A stretch of DNA of 64,000 nucleotides, from NCBI GenBank assembly GCA_037074765.1, contig JBAMDO010000168.1:1-64000 (forward strand). The letters are read 5' to 3'. The notes below the pieces were generated by a model. It made no database searches, was not told the DNA's origin, and saw only the letters and a list, made by a program, of their open reading frames with translations. A program made the position numbers and the translations under genes. This document shows positions 38,124-51,300 of the stretch, one piece after another. The DNA comes from Mansonella perstans. Its lineage: Eukaryota > Nematoda > Chromadorea > Rhabditida > Onchocercidae. Within the stretch, counting starts at the first letter, position 1. Each line of letters starts with the position of its first letter.

Positions 38124-41100
38124 ATGATAGATTTCACAGCAGAATATTTATGTATTTTGTTTTGTGCTATATTCCTTCCCACTGTTTTATTGATGGTCCT
38201 AACAGTTGTGACCCTGTCTTTATTTGGTTATTCTGTTGGTTTTAATCACTACTATGTGGGCTGTTTACTCAAGATTTTTGAGGTAATATTTTTATCGTAA
38301 CAGAAAGATAATTATTAGCTAATAAAAAAATGCCTCATATTTGACTAGAAAGAATCGTAATGTTTGTGCTCTGATATTGACTCATTAAAAAAATAGAAAC
38401 GATTTACAGTGGAGCGCTCGGCAAATACACTCATCAGCTAAGGAAAAAAGCCAGAGTTCACTAAATGTGTGCATGGAAGAAGATAACTGTAACAATATGG
38501 ACAATTCGGATTTTCAGCTGGCACATTTGACTGCTTTCGATGATGGTTTTGCTAGTGAAAAGATAACAAAAGGTTGGAAGAGAAAACATTCGTGACTAAG
38601 TTAATTTTTTGTTGAAATTTTTCTTTACGACTCACTATCTTTACAATGATAGAAATAAAGCTAGAAATATTTTTTCAGGGATAATATTTCGAGAGACATC
38701 GGTACATTTTGATGATGAAAATGGACAACAATTTGCAAATATTCGGGGTTGGGCAGTTGTATGTGACAGTATGCATCTTGTCAAGGTCTTGAATTAAGTA
38801 AAGTAAGAAACAGAAAATATCATAAGAATGAACAATTAGGCATGATTTTAGTCAAAAAAAGGCTGCAATTCATAATCTTATAGCGTGGTAAATAGATCAT
38901 TTACTGAAACGATTTTTGTATTGAAAGATCCGTTTGTTCTAAAACAAATGTTTATTTTTAACTGCAAATTTAATTGTAAAAAGATTTCCTTAATATTTTT
39001 GCCATGATTCTCTGACTCTTCTAAATTAGATATTTCTTGTGAGCCTTATAAATTCTAGGCAGGCATTGAGGCGGTTATCCAAGATGACGTGACCAGTCGA
39101 TTTGAAGCCGAACAGCTTGTCTCATGGAACATGCTTACCCGAACTAGTTTATCTTTCAATCAGTTTATCAAGTACACTTTGGGATTTCCTGTAATCTGAT
39201 TTGCTCAAACTGAGATTAGCACATGTTTCCACCACTTTTTTTGCAGTTGGAAGTTATCGGTTATATGGGCGCTGGGCTTTTTGTTTCGATATACAGTTTT
39301 ACTTCCATTGCGTTTGGTTCTGTTATTCACTGGTGTTAGCTTCATGATTATTAGTACGGCTGTGATTGGATTACTGCCAGAGGGATCGCAGAAGCGGTGG
39401 TTCAATGAGCGATGTATGTTATGTGGTCATCAGATCTTATCTAGTTGTGTGTCTGCCGTCATAACATTCAATAATCGTGAAAATCGGGCTCGAAATGGAG
39501 GTAAATATTTTTTACGTTGATCAGATCACATAATTCTTATTCTATAAAATATTTCCTGTTTTTGATTGCCAATATAAATGATTTTTTTAAGGAATTTGTG
39601 TTGCCAACCATACTTCACCAATAGATGTAATGATACTTAGTACGGACTGTGCATATGATTTGGTTGGACAGCGTCATAATGGTTTCCTTGGATTTTTACA
39701 GCGCGCTCTCAGTAGAGCAAGCTCTCATATATGGTTTGAACGTGGTGAAGCTCGCGATCGTTCATTTGTTGCAGAAAAGTAAACCATTTAAAATTTTTTA
39801 CGCAATTTTTTGGATGAATAATGGCTAAACCAGTACATTATGCAAAGGTGGCATCTAAATTCGCGAACAGATTATTACTTAGAAAAAGACGAGGCATGTA
39901 GTTTATAGCATTCGGAGAGTAGGATTTCAGGACTTTTACTTGCGGGTAAACCTGTTTGTCTACTTCTTAATTAATTCTAGATTGAAAGAACATGTCGACA
40001 ATAACAATTTGCTTCCAATTTTGATTTTTCCTGAAGGCACATGCATCAATAATACGTCAGTGATGATGTTTAAGAAAGGATCATTTGAGGTGTGCTAAAT
40101 GTGTTGCATAAATGTATGTATAACTATATTTAATTGATACTTAGTGCATTTTCTCAAGTGGCTTCACATTATTTGTGACTTTACGTTAACGTGTTAATAT
40201 TTAAGGTTGGAACAACAATCTATCCAATTGCAATGAAATACGATTCTCGTTTTGGTGATCCATTCTGGAATAGCAGCCAACATGGTTGGTTTGAGAATTG
40301 CTTTCGCATGTTTACTTCATGGGCTATTATATGTGATGTTTGGTATCTGGAACCTATGAAGAAATTTGTAGGTGTTTTTCTGTTATGCAACCAAAAAATG
40401 TTAAACGTTCTGCATGTGGTGAACTTTTTTTTAAATCTTACGTGTAAAACAAAAATAGCATTATTTCAAAGAAATCAGATGCGAAATGAGAAAATGACCT
40501 TTTCTGTTTCCAGAAAGTATTTTGGGATTCAACGAATTTTTATTAATTTGAAAATTCATTAACTTAAAATCACTTGATTCGATTTTTACTAATTTGAAAA
40601 TCCATTAGCTTAAAATCATTTGATTCGATTGGTACAGAAAGATTTTTTTTAAATTCATGTTTTATAATGTAATTAATACTTGAGCAATATAATATGATAT
40701 GGATTTTGTTCCTAGTCGTCGAGATTGTTTTTAGCCCAATGAAAATGCTACTGATTTCGCTAATCGCGTGAAAAAGGAAATAGCGTTGCGTGGTGGACTT
40801 GTTGATCTTCAGTGGGATGGCGAACTAAAACGAAATCGAGTGCCGACTAAATTAATTTTGCATCAGCAACAGAAGTTTGTTGAGCTCATTATAGTATTGC
40901 GGCAGCTAAACTGACTTTCTTTTTGTCGTAATTCATATTAACGATTTCTAACTTCAACTTGTGTTTTCCAGATATTACCGGCGTCTTGCGCGATATTTTT
41001 CAGAAGATATGAAGAAGTGTATCTCTACTCCAGAAATAAGAGAGATTGAATGTAAGTTTTGGTTTGTGGTTACTTTTCAAGTGTTTAAGACATCGTAAAT

Positions 41101-41665
41101 TCTCGGCTAATTTTTTAGATGTCTTTACTCTTTTTATTGTACTTGTTGTTCTTTTATTAGATTTTTCTGCGACTGACAACCAGGCAAGCGAAAGTTCCGA
41201 TTCTCATCGTGATGCTGGTATGGTATTTTCAGATGATTTGAAATGCAAGGGTATTTCGTCGAGTAGGTAGAAATTTCTTTTATTTTACTGATGTCCTTCC
41301 AGCTTTTTTTATTCGCCACAAATATTTTGCAAAGCTCATCAGTTCCCTGTAATAGGGGAATTGTTGTTTAAAATGCATACTGATTTGTGCGAAATTTGGT
41401 CTCCTGATATTAGTTCTATTCAACATTCTACTCAACATTTAAGTTATGAGGTGGTTGTTATTGCATAATATTAATTTGTGGATCAAGAAATTTGTTTGCA
41501 TTATATTGAGGTTAATGAAGTTCTTACAGAGACTTGTCAGAAATGAGGATCAGGCGGAAAAGTTCAAAATTCATTCACGACAATGAGTCGAATTTTCACT
41601 ACAATATGCCAATAAATCAATCGCAGGTTATAGATACGTCATCATCTCCTTTCAAAGCCGTGTAA
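38124..41665 (+). CDS. Glycerol-3-phosphate acyltransferase, GPAT3/GPAT4 type
   Basis: Twelve exons join in frame: 38124-38282, 38410-38572, 38679-38785, 39059-39171, 39247-39500, 39592-39778, 39981-40089, 40206-40367, 40735-40874, 40972-41051, 41161-41266 and 41530-41665, giving 571 residues. The enzyme acylates glycerol-3-phosphate with acyl-CoA on the ER membrane, the entry to triacylglycerol and phospholipid synthesis. An N-terminal hydrophobic segment and a second near GFLFRYTVLLPLRLVLLF anchor it. The acyltransferase motifs are NHTSPIDVM (catalytic His and Asp), WFERGEARDR, FPEGTCINN and YPIAMKYDSRFGDPFWN, in the family order. GGLVDLQWDGELKR matches the family C-terminus. A Ser-rich and basic tail of about 80 residues extends beyond the human proteins. 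C. elegans acl-4 and acl-5 are the likely counterparts; I cannot tell which. The ATG at 38124 is chosen because it is the first in frame after a GTTTAG acceptor. Confidence 0.93.
40534..40627. repeat. Tandem duplication of 47 bp in GPAT intron
   Basis: Copies at 40534-40580 and 40581-40627 differ at a few positions. Both run from GA(A)TTTTTA through TAATTTGAAAAT to TGATTC. The repeat lies wholly inside the intron between exons 8 and 9 of the acyltransferase gene. Confidence 0.8.
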
Positions 41666-42860
41666 ATTTGCTGCTGTTCAATTACTTCAATCAAAATGGA
41701 AGCGGTATTGGAATTATCATAGCTGTTGATATCGCGAAATTGGAATTTTCTTCCATCGTACATGAATTGGTTCTGAAATAGATTCGATGCAAGTGCAGTT
41801 GGATGTCTTTTCCAAATATTATTTCAAGATTATTTTTCCGTTCCCACATCACTTAATGTAAAGTTGTCGACTGCATTGTTATTCATTTTCGCTGGATATT
41901 TATGCTGTAATAGCTTTAGAATCTCGGACATTCTAATATTTATCATGGTTCATTTTAACTGAACCTTATTTCATTTGGTTTCAAAAATGTAAGGCTACTG
42001 AACAACGGATTTTTTTTCAAGATCTCTAGATTTTCGTCGTCGTTACAATGAGAATACAACTGTTTTTTTTTTTTGTTTTTTTTTAAGGCGTTTTGTTAAG
42101 TAAGATTGTGATAGAAGACCATGTCTTGTCATGTTTTCTTTTCATCATCAAATATTACATTCATATTGATATTTGAATTGCCTACTCAGGGACTAGTCAA
42201 CACTACATCTGATGCAGGAGATCACAGATCTGAAATGACGCGTTATGTAATGTATATTTCTGCTTTTCGTTGTTAATCGTATACAGTTGTCAACTTTTGC
42301 CATAATCATGCATCTTATAAGTAAAATAAATCACTCTGGTGAAGTGGAAATTTTTTTTTATAATATTATTTTGAGAATTTAGATGTCTGTAAAAAAGTAA
42401 CACAGTGCATTTATTTTCCAGATGTTTTTGTTGTATGCTTATTTTGCAAATGAAATAAAACTTTGGTTTGGTATTTGGCTCTCAGTGATTTTCAAACCTA
42501 TATATCACGTTTGTGTGACAACATTTAGATGGTCAATTTGAAGATATTTGCATCTATAAATGTTCTTCGGGTCTGTCGTTTTTCATAGCGATCACTTAGA
42601 GTAGTAATACAACCTTTTATGTTTGGTGAGGAAGATAAGACCAAGTTTCTGTTCCAACTATGATAGCGGAATATTTACGATGATGGATGAGAAGAGAGTG
42701 AAAACGTGTAGAGACAAATAGGTTAACGGTGTTATGTCTATATTTAATACTGTTTATATAACATTGAACGTTCTATTGAATTTTGAATGGATCCAGTATG
42801 GATTATACCACATGTTGAATTAGCAGTCACAGTGTACCGAAAACATAGATGACCGTTCAG

Positions 42861-42906
<46 letters not shown>

Positions 42907-43573
42907 GACTTAAAACTTTAGAAAAATAATGACAAATTTAACATGCAACTTGCCCCGGGCCAAGTTACAGTAATGATTGCTGTAATTTTCCATTAGTAGT
43001 TTTGAGTAGTGCATCTTAGTGATTAATCAATGATCAATGAGCAGAGAAAAATGGGAACCTCAAGTAAAAAAAAAAAAAACACTATTTAATCTTTAAATTT
43101 TTATTTTTCCTTTGAATGATTTAAATGAAAGCAAGGCATTTAAGATTTGAATTTAATCCCATTTTGATTTTGGGGTAGACTTTAGCATATGTTAATCTCT
43201 GAAATCCATTCTAGCAGTTAGACTACTTTAAAACTTATTTGGATTTCAGGCAAGTTAAAAGAAATATGTACCTTGAGATTTATAGAAATATATGCATAGC
43301 ATGAAATAAGGATAGAGAATTCCGTAACGAAATAACGCGGTAGTTCTAAAACGGGATAGAATAAAATTTAATATAAAATCAAATTTTTTTTTGAGTAATT
43401 AACATATTCTCGTGGAGATAGTGATGATTAGGAAATGATGAAGATAAAAGTGCTAGCTTAGTGTGAGGACTGTTATGTGGTCATTTTGCACTTCTGCTTT
43501 ATCCTTGTTATTCAATAGTTGTTATAATATTAATTAAAAATTTTTATAACTATGTATTTTAGATGGTCTGATA
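41666..43573. other. GPAT to Raf gap, with 38-base poly-T
   Basis: No exon is supported. An uninterrupted T run spans 42865-42902, and a shorter one lies near 42,062-42,084. AG at 43561-43562 after a T-rich stretch precedes the Raf start codon by 11 bases and is a candidate trans-splice acceptor. Confidence 0.6.
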
Positions 43574-46500
43574 ATGATGTCTTTGGTAGGCGACGTTGTG
43601 GAAGGATGTTCTGGATATCAGGTTTCACAATCTTTGTCGCCACTTACCAGTCCATCATCACCGGTAAACATTGCTTAACTTCGAGTGTCTTATTGTTTTC
43701 TCTTGATTTAAATAACCGCTTACAAAGCTGAGTTTTCTAATACGGATTTAAAAAAGAAACGAATTAATTTCAGAACTGTTCGTTTTAATGTCATATGATT
43801 GTGTGTTTCCATTTGCAGGATGTTTACAATAGTCGAGGCGCTGGAAGCCCTTCACCGTGTACTTCCCCGAAACGGCTAAGTGACTCCTTAATCCTTCTTC
43901 ACCTTCCTTTCAACCAACACTCAAAAGTTTGTTATCCGTTTCACTTCATATGGAACCTTTTTGTTTCTTTCACAGACATACATATTCATCCAAGTTATTC
44001 TCATTTTGCAGGTGGAAGTGAAACCTGGGATTTTGGCACGGGACGCTATCGCTAAGATTTTAGAGAAACGAGCAATATTGCCTCAGATGTGCAGAGTGTG
44101 TATTGGTGGTGACCCCTCTAGTCCACGTATCGACCTTAGCATGGACTTGGAAACATTATCCAATGTAAAATAGACCATGGATAATAATTCATTATATTTT
44201 TTGAAGTTACATTCTTCATTGTGTTCATATTTCAAGTTTCCTCACTGATTTTCCAAATGTATGATATTATCTTGTTGTGTATTTTTGTTACATATTTTAG
44301 ACTTTGGAAAAGAAAGAGCTTTGGGTACACAGTGCATATCTCTCTATCCTGGTGTCTATCAAACACAGTTTTGTGCGGAAAACTTTTTTGTCAGTAGCAT
44401 TTTGTGATGTTTGTCACAAACAAATATGGCTACAAGTTAGTTTTTTCAAATGATGTTGTCATTTTTGTTGTATCAGTTTCAACAGAATAAAACTAAATTC
44501 AAGTCCGAATGTTTTTCGGTTGTGGTTTTCAGATCTATCAATGGCGTAAATTTCTAACTTTTTAAATTATTTTGCCGTTCTTCACAGTCTGCAGTATTGG
44601 CAGCTATTTTGTGAAGAGTGATGTAATTTGAGATGCGAAGTACTTTACCTCGCATTTCAATACGCCATGGTGTACTTATCAGGTCAATGGAAGGTTGTTT
44701 TTGTGCGCAAACCTCGAATTTGAAGAATGAAGTCCTTACGAATCAAAATTACTTGTTTTTTCTTCTTATTCACGTTGCAAGAGAAGCGCAGTTATATTAT
44801 TATTCATACAAAAAGAATATTTTTTATCAAGAACTTTTTAAATCAGGCACTGGATTTTATAGTTGTATTTTAAATGCAGTATGTGGCGAGATTATTTCCA
44901 CTTTCCAGCAGTACATTTAGGGATATCGGTGTGAGTTATGTCAGTTCACGTTTCATCAGAAATGTGGTTCTAAAGTCCCAAATTACTGCGATCGTATGCA
45001 ACAAATTTCGCACGATGTGCGCATGGCAAATAAATTGCGAGATATATGTGATCAGTATGAAGGTCCAAACGCAGCACTTGTTGCTGAGATCATCCAACAC
45101 TTCCAAAGTCCGGCTGCAGGTGTATTTTATTTTTTTATATTTTTTTGTTTTATTTTCAAAGTAGGGCAACTTTCATCGAATTTATTTTTGCTTCCTATGC
45201 TTATCAGGTATTCATTTAAAAAGAATTTGGCAACAGCTACAGATACCCAAATTCTAGATGTGTCGATATGTGAGGAAATTATCCGTCCCAAAATAATAAA
45301 AAATTCAGAAACACATAGTTATTATGTTTACCTTCTAATGCCTTTCAATTTACAATAGTAGTAGTTTATAGATCCTCTTCCGAATCGTGTGGGTATTTCA
45401 CGTCAGCAAGCCGCGCGTTTGCCAAGTCGATCCGAAATCGCAGTTTGCATAAATGAATCATCTCGGGATCGTTCATCATCGGCTCCCAATATTTACGAAA
45501 TAACAAAAGATGAAACACTACGTGAAACGGTTTTCCTTCGAAAATTAATATGGAATATTTATTATTCACTTGGAGTAAGAACGTCTGGAACATGCTGTTT
45601 AATACATGTTAATTTTCAGAAAATGTTGGACGCACTGAGCAACAATGTCCATGTGCTTATTCAACCATCAGGTTTCTCCACACATTTAATGACTCTTAGT
45701 TTATTATTAAAATAAGTATGATGCCTTTAAAATGATCTGGGTGTTTTTTTTATTTTTACTACAGTGCACTTCATTTTATTGGGCCTCATTTTTTGAATTT
45801 ACTATCTGTTTATATAGGAACAACAAGGGCAGCAAAACCGACAAGTTTTTCCGGTCTTCGGGACTGGCAGTTGGCTAGTAATCGAAGACCAGATCATCCA
45901 CCAGCTCTAGTCGGAATGGTATCACCGTGTTTCACCACTTCACCATCCTCAGCAAGCTCTTCGCCTCCACCGGCTTATTCTGGATCCGCGTATGATCCTA
46001 ATTCGGGATTACTCCCTACACCACCACAATCCGCACCTCCACAGAAGACATTTGGTTTTCGCTTCCGCAGCAAAAGTATGCTTATATAATTCATTTGATT
46101 TTATTTCTCTTACTAACTTAAACTAAACAGTTTAAAGTTTTGGCTATCGTAAGCTAACCTTTCGTTAATTCACTTTTGTTGCTCGTAATTTGATATCATA
46201 CGCAGATCTGTTTTATTCAGGTCCAAACGATAAAATTCCAATTAAAGGACCTGATGGTCGATCGTCTATCTCTTCGGATCGATTGGGTGAAACTCATGAA
46301 GTATGCTTGAACAATTTTTCCAACACTCTAACGTTTTAGCTTATAACGTGGGAATTATAAAATTGTTTTACATATTATATATGTTCAGGGTGATTATAAG
46401 GAGAAATTAAAGCAGCGGATTTTGATGGAAGGTTGGGAAATCGATCGCACTTTGGTAACATATCACAAGAAAATTGGTAGTGGTTCTTTTGGTACTGTGT

Positions 46501-46643
46501 ATTTGGGCAGTTATTTTGGTATGTATATGACTAAATAGTTACTATCATTTTTGACTTGGTTTCTTCAGTTTCATTTACTTCTTAATGATGGTCATTTTGC
46601 TAAGGCAACCAGCGCTACGAATGAAATGAAAAGTGTTTCAGAA

Positions 46644-46685
<42 letters not shown>

Positions 46686-48375
46686 TCGTCTATATTCTGC
46701 TGAATATGCTGAATAAAATCTTCAGGGAAAGTAGCAATTAAAAAACTAAATGTGGGTGAACCAAGTCCTGCTCAACTTCAAGCCTTCAAGAATGAAGTTG
46801 GTGTGTTAAAGAAAACTAGACATGCCAATGTTTTGCTTTTCATGGGTTGGATGCGTGAACCAGACCTTGCAATTGTCACGCAGGTAATGATTAAATCCAC
46901 AACTTCTACTTTTCTGCCAATTTTTTAACCCTTTTGTTTAACGTGCTCTTCATTACCAATGACGCTTTCAGTGGTGCGAAGGGTCTTCTTTATATAGACA
47001 AATACATGTGAACGAGCCTCGAGTAGACTTCGAAATATCATCAGTTATTGATATTTGCAAGCAGATCGCTCAAGGAATGAATTATCTACACTCCCGTCAC
47101 ATCATTCATAGGTTTTTATCAATTTTCTTTTTTATGTGTCTTAGTTGATAATGCTGTACAATTTTCACATTTTGTAACTAAATCTTCATTTATAATTATT
47201 TTGATCAAAGTCGCGGAGCAGAGGAGGGGATTTGGTTCCAGTAAGATATGGCCTTGCAATTCCTGCAAGAGTTATCGACCACTAAAATTTTTGTATTCTC
47301 AAGTGTTTGAAATATTGAGCGATTATTAAAGCACATTATCTTCCACATTATGACGATTTCTGTAATGGTTGTCTAAATCTAACATCGATATTGAGTCTTC
47401 ATGATTTTTCACTTTTTTTTTTTAATTTCAGACATTCTCGGTTTTATAAAGTGTTCGGTCGTCATCATTTTTCACTTTTTTTTTTAATTTCAGAGATCTT
47501 AAGACGAACAACATTTTTCTAACTGATGATGGTACAGTTAAAATTGGTGATTTTGGTTTAGCCACCGTCAAGACACGATGGAGTGGTGGACAACAAAATC
47601 AGCAGCCAACTGGAAGTATCCTTTGGATGGTATAATTTTTCATTTCGGTGATCTTTTTGTTTTAATTGTGAATCAAGACAGGTGTTCAATTTCCTGCACG
47701 TGATTTAAAGTAATATTAGGACTAAGCGTAAAAGTATTTAGGCCCCGGAAGTGGTAAGAATGCAAGATGCGAATCCGTATACAACTTTTTCTGATGTATA
47801 CTCATTTGGTATTTGTTTATTCGAATTGTTGTCAGGAGTTTTACCTTATTCACATATCAACAGTAGGGATCAGGTTTGCTTCTTTCAGCACTTTGATATC
47901 GATTGGTTTAGCAGTTTAAGACTTGTTCATGTTTTTAAAAGTTCAGATTCTGTTTATGGTTGGTCGCGGTTATTTGAAGCCCGATTTAACGAAAGTGCGA
48001 CACGACACACCTAAGGGTTTATTAACACTGCTTGAGAGATGTATTAAGTTTTGTCGAGATGAGCGTCCTGAATTTGAACAGGTTGATATATGTTTTATTT
48101 GATTTTACAGTTAAGCTGTAATCTTACGGAAATTTTCGTAAAAATACTTGCATAAAGTTTAGTTTTTTCAGGTTCTCATTTATCTTGAGCGAGCCTCAGC
48201 TGGTCTTCCAAGACTGAAGCGTTCTGTGTCAGAACCACAAATATATAGAAGTTATTATGACCAGCATGATTTTTTGTTACCGGTCCAAACACCGATTTCT
48301 CCAAAAACAATTACAGCTGCAAATTTTTCACTTTTTACAACATATATTGGACAGATCAGTTGTAATATTTTCTGA
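43574..48375 (+). CDS. lin-45: Raf serine/threonine kinase
   Basis: Sixteen exons: 43574-43663, 43819-43926, 44012-44164, 44301-44435, 44921-45119, 45372-45574, 45620-45671, 45818-46075, 46221-46300, 46389-46518, 46726-46883, 46972-47111, 47494-47629, 47742-47873, 47947-48081 and 48172-48375, giving 770 residues. Raf is activated by Ras-GTP at the membrane and phosphorylates MEK. Seen in order: Ras-binding domain (about 50-130); C1 zinc finger (about 139-185, HSFVRKTF through FHQKC); 14-3-3 site RDRSSSAPN (about 260); Ser/Pro-rich linker; kinase from GSGSFGTV (455) with [26 protein letters not shown] and APE; C-terminal 14-3-3 site RSVSEP (about 720). The activation loop keeps the Thr and Val equivalent to human B-Raf T599 and V600, but the position of S602 is Thr. 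The acidic SSDD stretch before the kinase is absent (MEGWEI). The end of exon 6 is uncertain; a shorter in-phase donor exists at 45530. Confidence 0.96.
46644..46685. repeat. CT then AT compound microsatellite in Raf intron
   Basis: About eleven CT units pass directly into about ten AT units. It lies in the intron between the exon with the glycine-rich loop and the exon with the catalytic lysine, about 40 bases before the acceptor. Confidence 0.9.
47398..47493 (+). repeat. Duplicated 3' splice-site region in Raf intron
   Basis: The sequence ATTTTTCACTTT, a T run, then TTAATTTCAG occurs twice, ending at 47431 and 47493. Phase shows that the second copy is the real acceptor. Use of the first would add 62 bases and shift the frame in the middle of the HRD catalytic loop. 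Confidence 0.85.
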
Positions 48376-51300
48376 TCTTTCATTTCTTAATTACATTACA
48401 TTTTTTTGTTAACTGTAAGTAACCATAAAAGAAAGTGATATCAAAAAGAACAAAATTTATTAGAATATCCTAAGCGATTCTAAACGTTTAAGATTTAGTA
48501 TCGAAATGTATTGCAGAAAGACTGATCATGTAATGGTGAGTAAATGGTGCATATATACGGCGAAGAACTAATCATGAGTGCTTAATTAGGAATAATCAGG
48601 TATTCTCTTTCACAAATTTGAATCCTGAACAACAGCTTTTCTATTAAATTTGACATTTTCTGTGATCAGCGTGCAGCGAAGTATCGTTACTGGTGTTAAA
48701 GCCGTTAGGCCGTTAATAGTGCTCGTAACAATTTTCAGGCCGTGTTTGTTAGCCTTCTGTTTCAAAACTGGTGTTAACTGGGCACTAACCATTTTCCATT
48801 TCAAATTGACGTCCCTCATCTGTTTATTGTTTTCGCGATTTTTACTGCATCTTAGTTTTCAACTTTTGCTTTTTTTACATAACCTCAACAGCGGTATTTT
48901 ATACGAGTGCAGTATTGAATTGTTTTTGTAGACGCTTTTTTAATTTTACACGTAATTATGAAGAGGTGGAAAATTGTATTTATCATATTGAAAAAATGTA
49001 GGCTTAAATTTTCAAATTCTGTTTGATAGATTTCATAATGCATCGTATATGTATTTGCTCGTGCGTGCATTCACTGTAAAAATTCTTCATTTTGAGTAGT
49101 ACAATTTTTACTTATGGTGTCTAATTTCAAAGTCAGTTACTGACAAGCATATGAATGCCTTTCCGTAATACAAAATATTTCTAATTGGCGTAGATGAATT
49201 GTTCTGTAACTCCGGGTCGTTTACAGTTTCCTGTAATGCGTGTTTGTTTCTACTTTCTATGAAAAATAAGTATTGCATTCATTTCATTGATGCTTAAGAT
49301 GAGAGTTGTTAAAATATTTAATATCTTCGTCTTTTCTGAATTCTTGACATTTTTCAGTGAATTCATGGGTGCCTATGTTCATATCTAAACATTAATCCCA
49401 TCGGTAAAGCTTCAAGGTTGTAAATCTTGCCTATATTTGTCTGGAACGATGAACTAAAAAAGAGGCTTTTTTTGGTTAATTCGACGAAACTGTGAATCTT
49501 AGTGCATATTTTCAAGATTTTAGGTAAGTGGTCTGGAAGGATCGTTGTATTTATTTTCAAAGCATAAGTTGTTAAATTTAATCTGAATTTTGAATTTGTT
49601 TTCTAATCTCTGTTCTGTTGTTAGGATATTAAATTTTCGGCACCTTTGTATTGAACAAGAGGACGGTGGAGGATAAAGTGTGGGCTGTTATTGGCTAATT
49701 AAAATAAATTGAGGTTTGTTTTTGAAATGTGAAAGAGAAGAAATCTCTTGATGAATTAATTATGAAAAAGAAATCTCTCGATGAACTAGTTAAAAATAGT
49801 CGCTTTTTTTTTCAAAGGTTAGAGGGATTGCTGGAAGCATGAATGTAACTTACATGTGAATACATGTAATTTACACATCAAATTATTTCTGGGGAGAATC
49901 ATTCTGTATGGGAGTTGGTTGTTGATCCTGGAGAACTGTGTCAGGCTGAAGAAATAGTCGCTAGTTAAATTCATTGCAATATACAAGCAAAATTAACTGG
50001 GGAGAAAGATGCTATCTGCAATCAATGAACGCAGAAACTCGACTGCGTCGAGACCTTTCCGATTCCCAGGATCTGAAAGATTTCGATTTTCTTTTTTGAA
50101 TATTATTGGTAGAAATTGTTGCTAATAATCAAATTGTCCTTAGCGAATTAAAACTTTATTTACACAATGCAAGATTTAAAGTGTAGAAAGTTGTTTCTCT
50201 GAATAAATATCCATTCTCTGTAACCAGTCTGTTTCATAATAACTTTTTCAATTATTGATTTGAGTGGTTCTGGCAGAAAGTCACGTGCTTCCATTGTAAA
50301 ATTGCTTTTCCGTTACGCGCCGGTGGCACATGAAAAGACTTTTCAATTCAGCGAGCCGGGAAAGAATCTGTGACGAATCATTTTTCCTCAGCTTTTGTTA
50401 CATTAATAGAGGAGGAAATAAGGCAGAAATGAGAGTGAACAATAAAATGTAAACTTTTCATTTCTTTTTATCAATATTTAGAACAACAAATGAAGTGAAC
50501 AAATCAAATTTTAATTATGTAACCTGGAACTGTTATGGAATTAGAATTAGTGGGTTTTTGCCACGAATATATTTCAATGTAATAAATTACTTATTATCTG
50601 GAACTATTACCATTACTTGAAACATTGTTGCTCGTTTATATGTGTGATGCAAATATTTCGATGTAATAAGTTAGCCAGAAATGATTCTAAAAATCCTCAA
50701 ATATGAATTTTTGCAACGGATGAAAAGTTTGAATTGCTTTTAGTTTCACCCATGGAATGAACACTTTTCTATCGACTTTACTAATATGTGTCCGAATTCA
50801 TCCAGATAACTTTCTATATTGTGAAAACTAAGTTGTGTTTGTCAGTCAGAACACATAATTTTGGAAATATGGTCACTAAATCATTTAGAAAAATTGATGT
50901 ATTTGCAAAAAAAGCTTCCAATAGTTTTTCGGATCATCAGAGCTTTATATTGCTATATAAAATAGTGGCTGTTTTTCAGGAAGTACCAAATACTCTGATT
51001 TTGAGGTGAATCGTTTCCATATTTGTTATCTCATTTATATTTTGTTGCAATTTGAAATTGTGCAAGTCTTTCATGGTTAAATGAACTGTGGACCTTAATT
51101 TCAACTAAAGAATTTTTTCTTAATGTATCTAAGAATGGGCTTAGTAATGTTAGTATATTCATAAGATTTAGCATGCAATAAGTTGATGCAACATGCAACA
51201 ATCAGTAAGTGTTGTCTAAAACTAACCGAAAACCAGGAAGAGGGGAACTTACATAAAACTAGAGGAAGAGGTTGGTTCTGTTCGACTTATGATTTCATTT

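Noticed and set aside
31321..48375. One operon for PanK, GPAT and Raf
   Set aside because: Gaps of about 3 kb and 1.9 kb are far larger than nematode operon spacing, and each gene has its own candidate leader acceptor.
49739..49798. Coiled-coil exon KKSLDEL repeats
   Set aside because: Only two units, no splice sites or longer ORF; treated as a simple tandem repeat.
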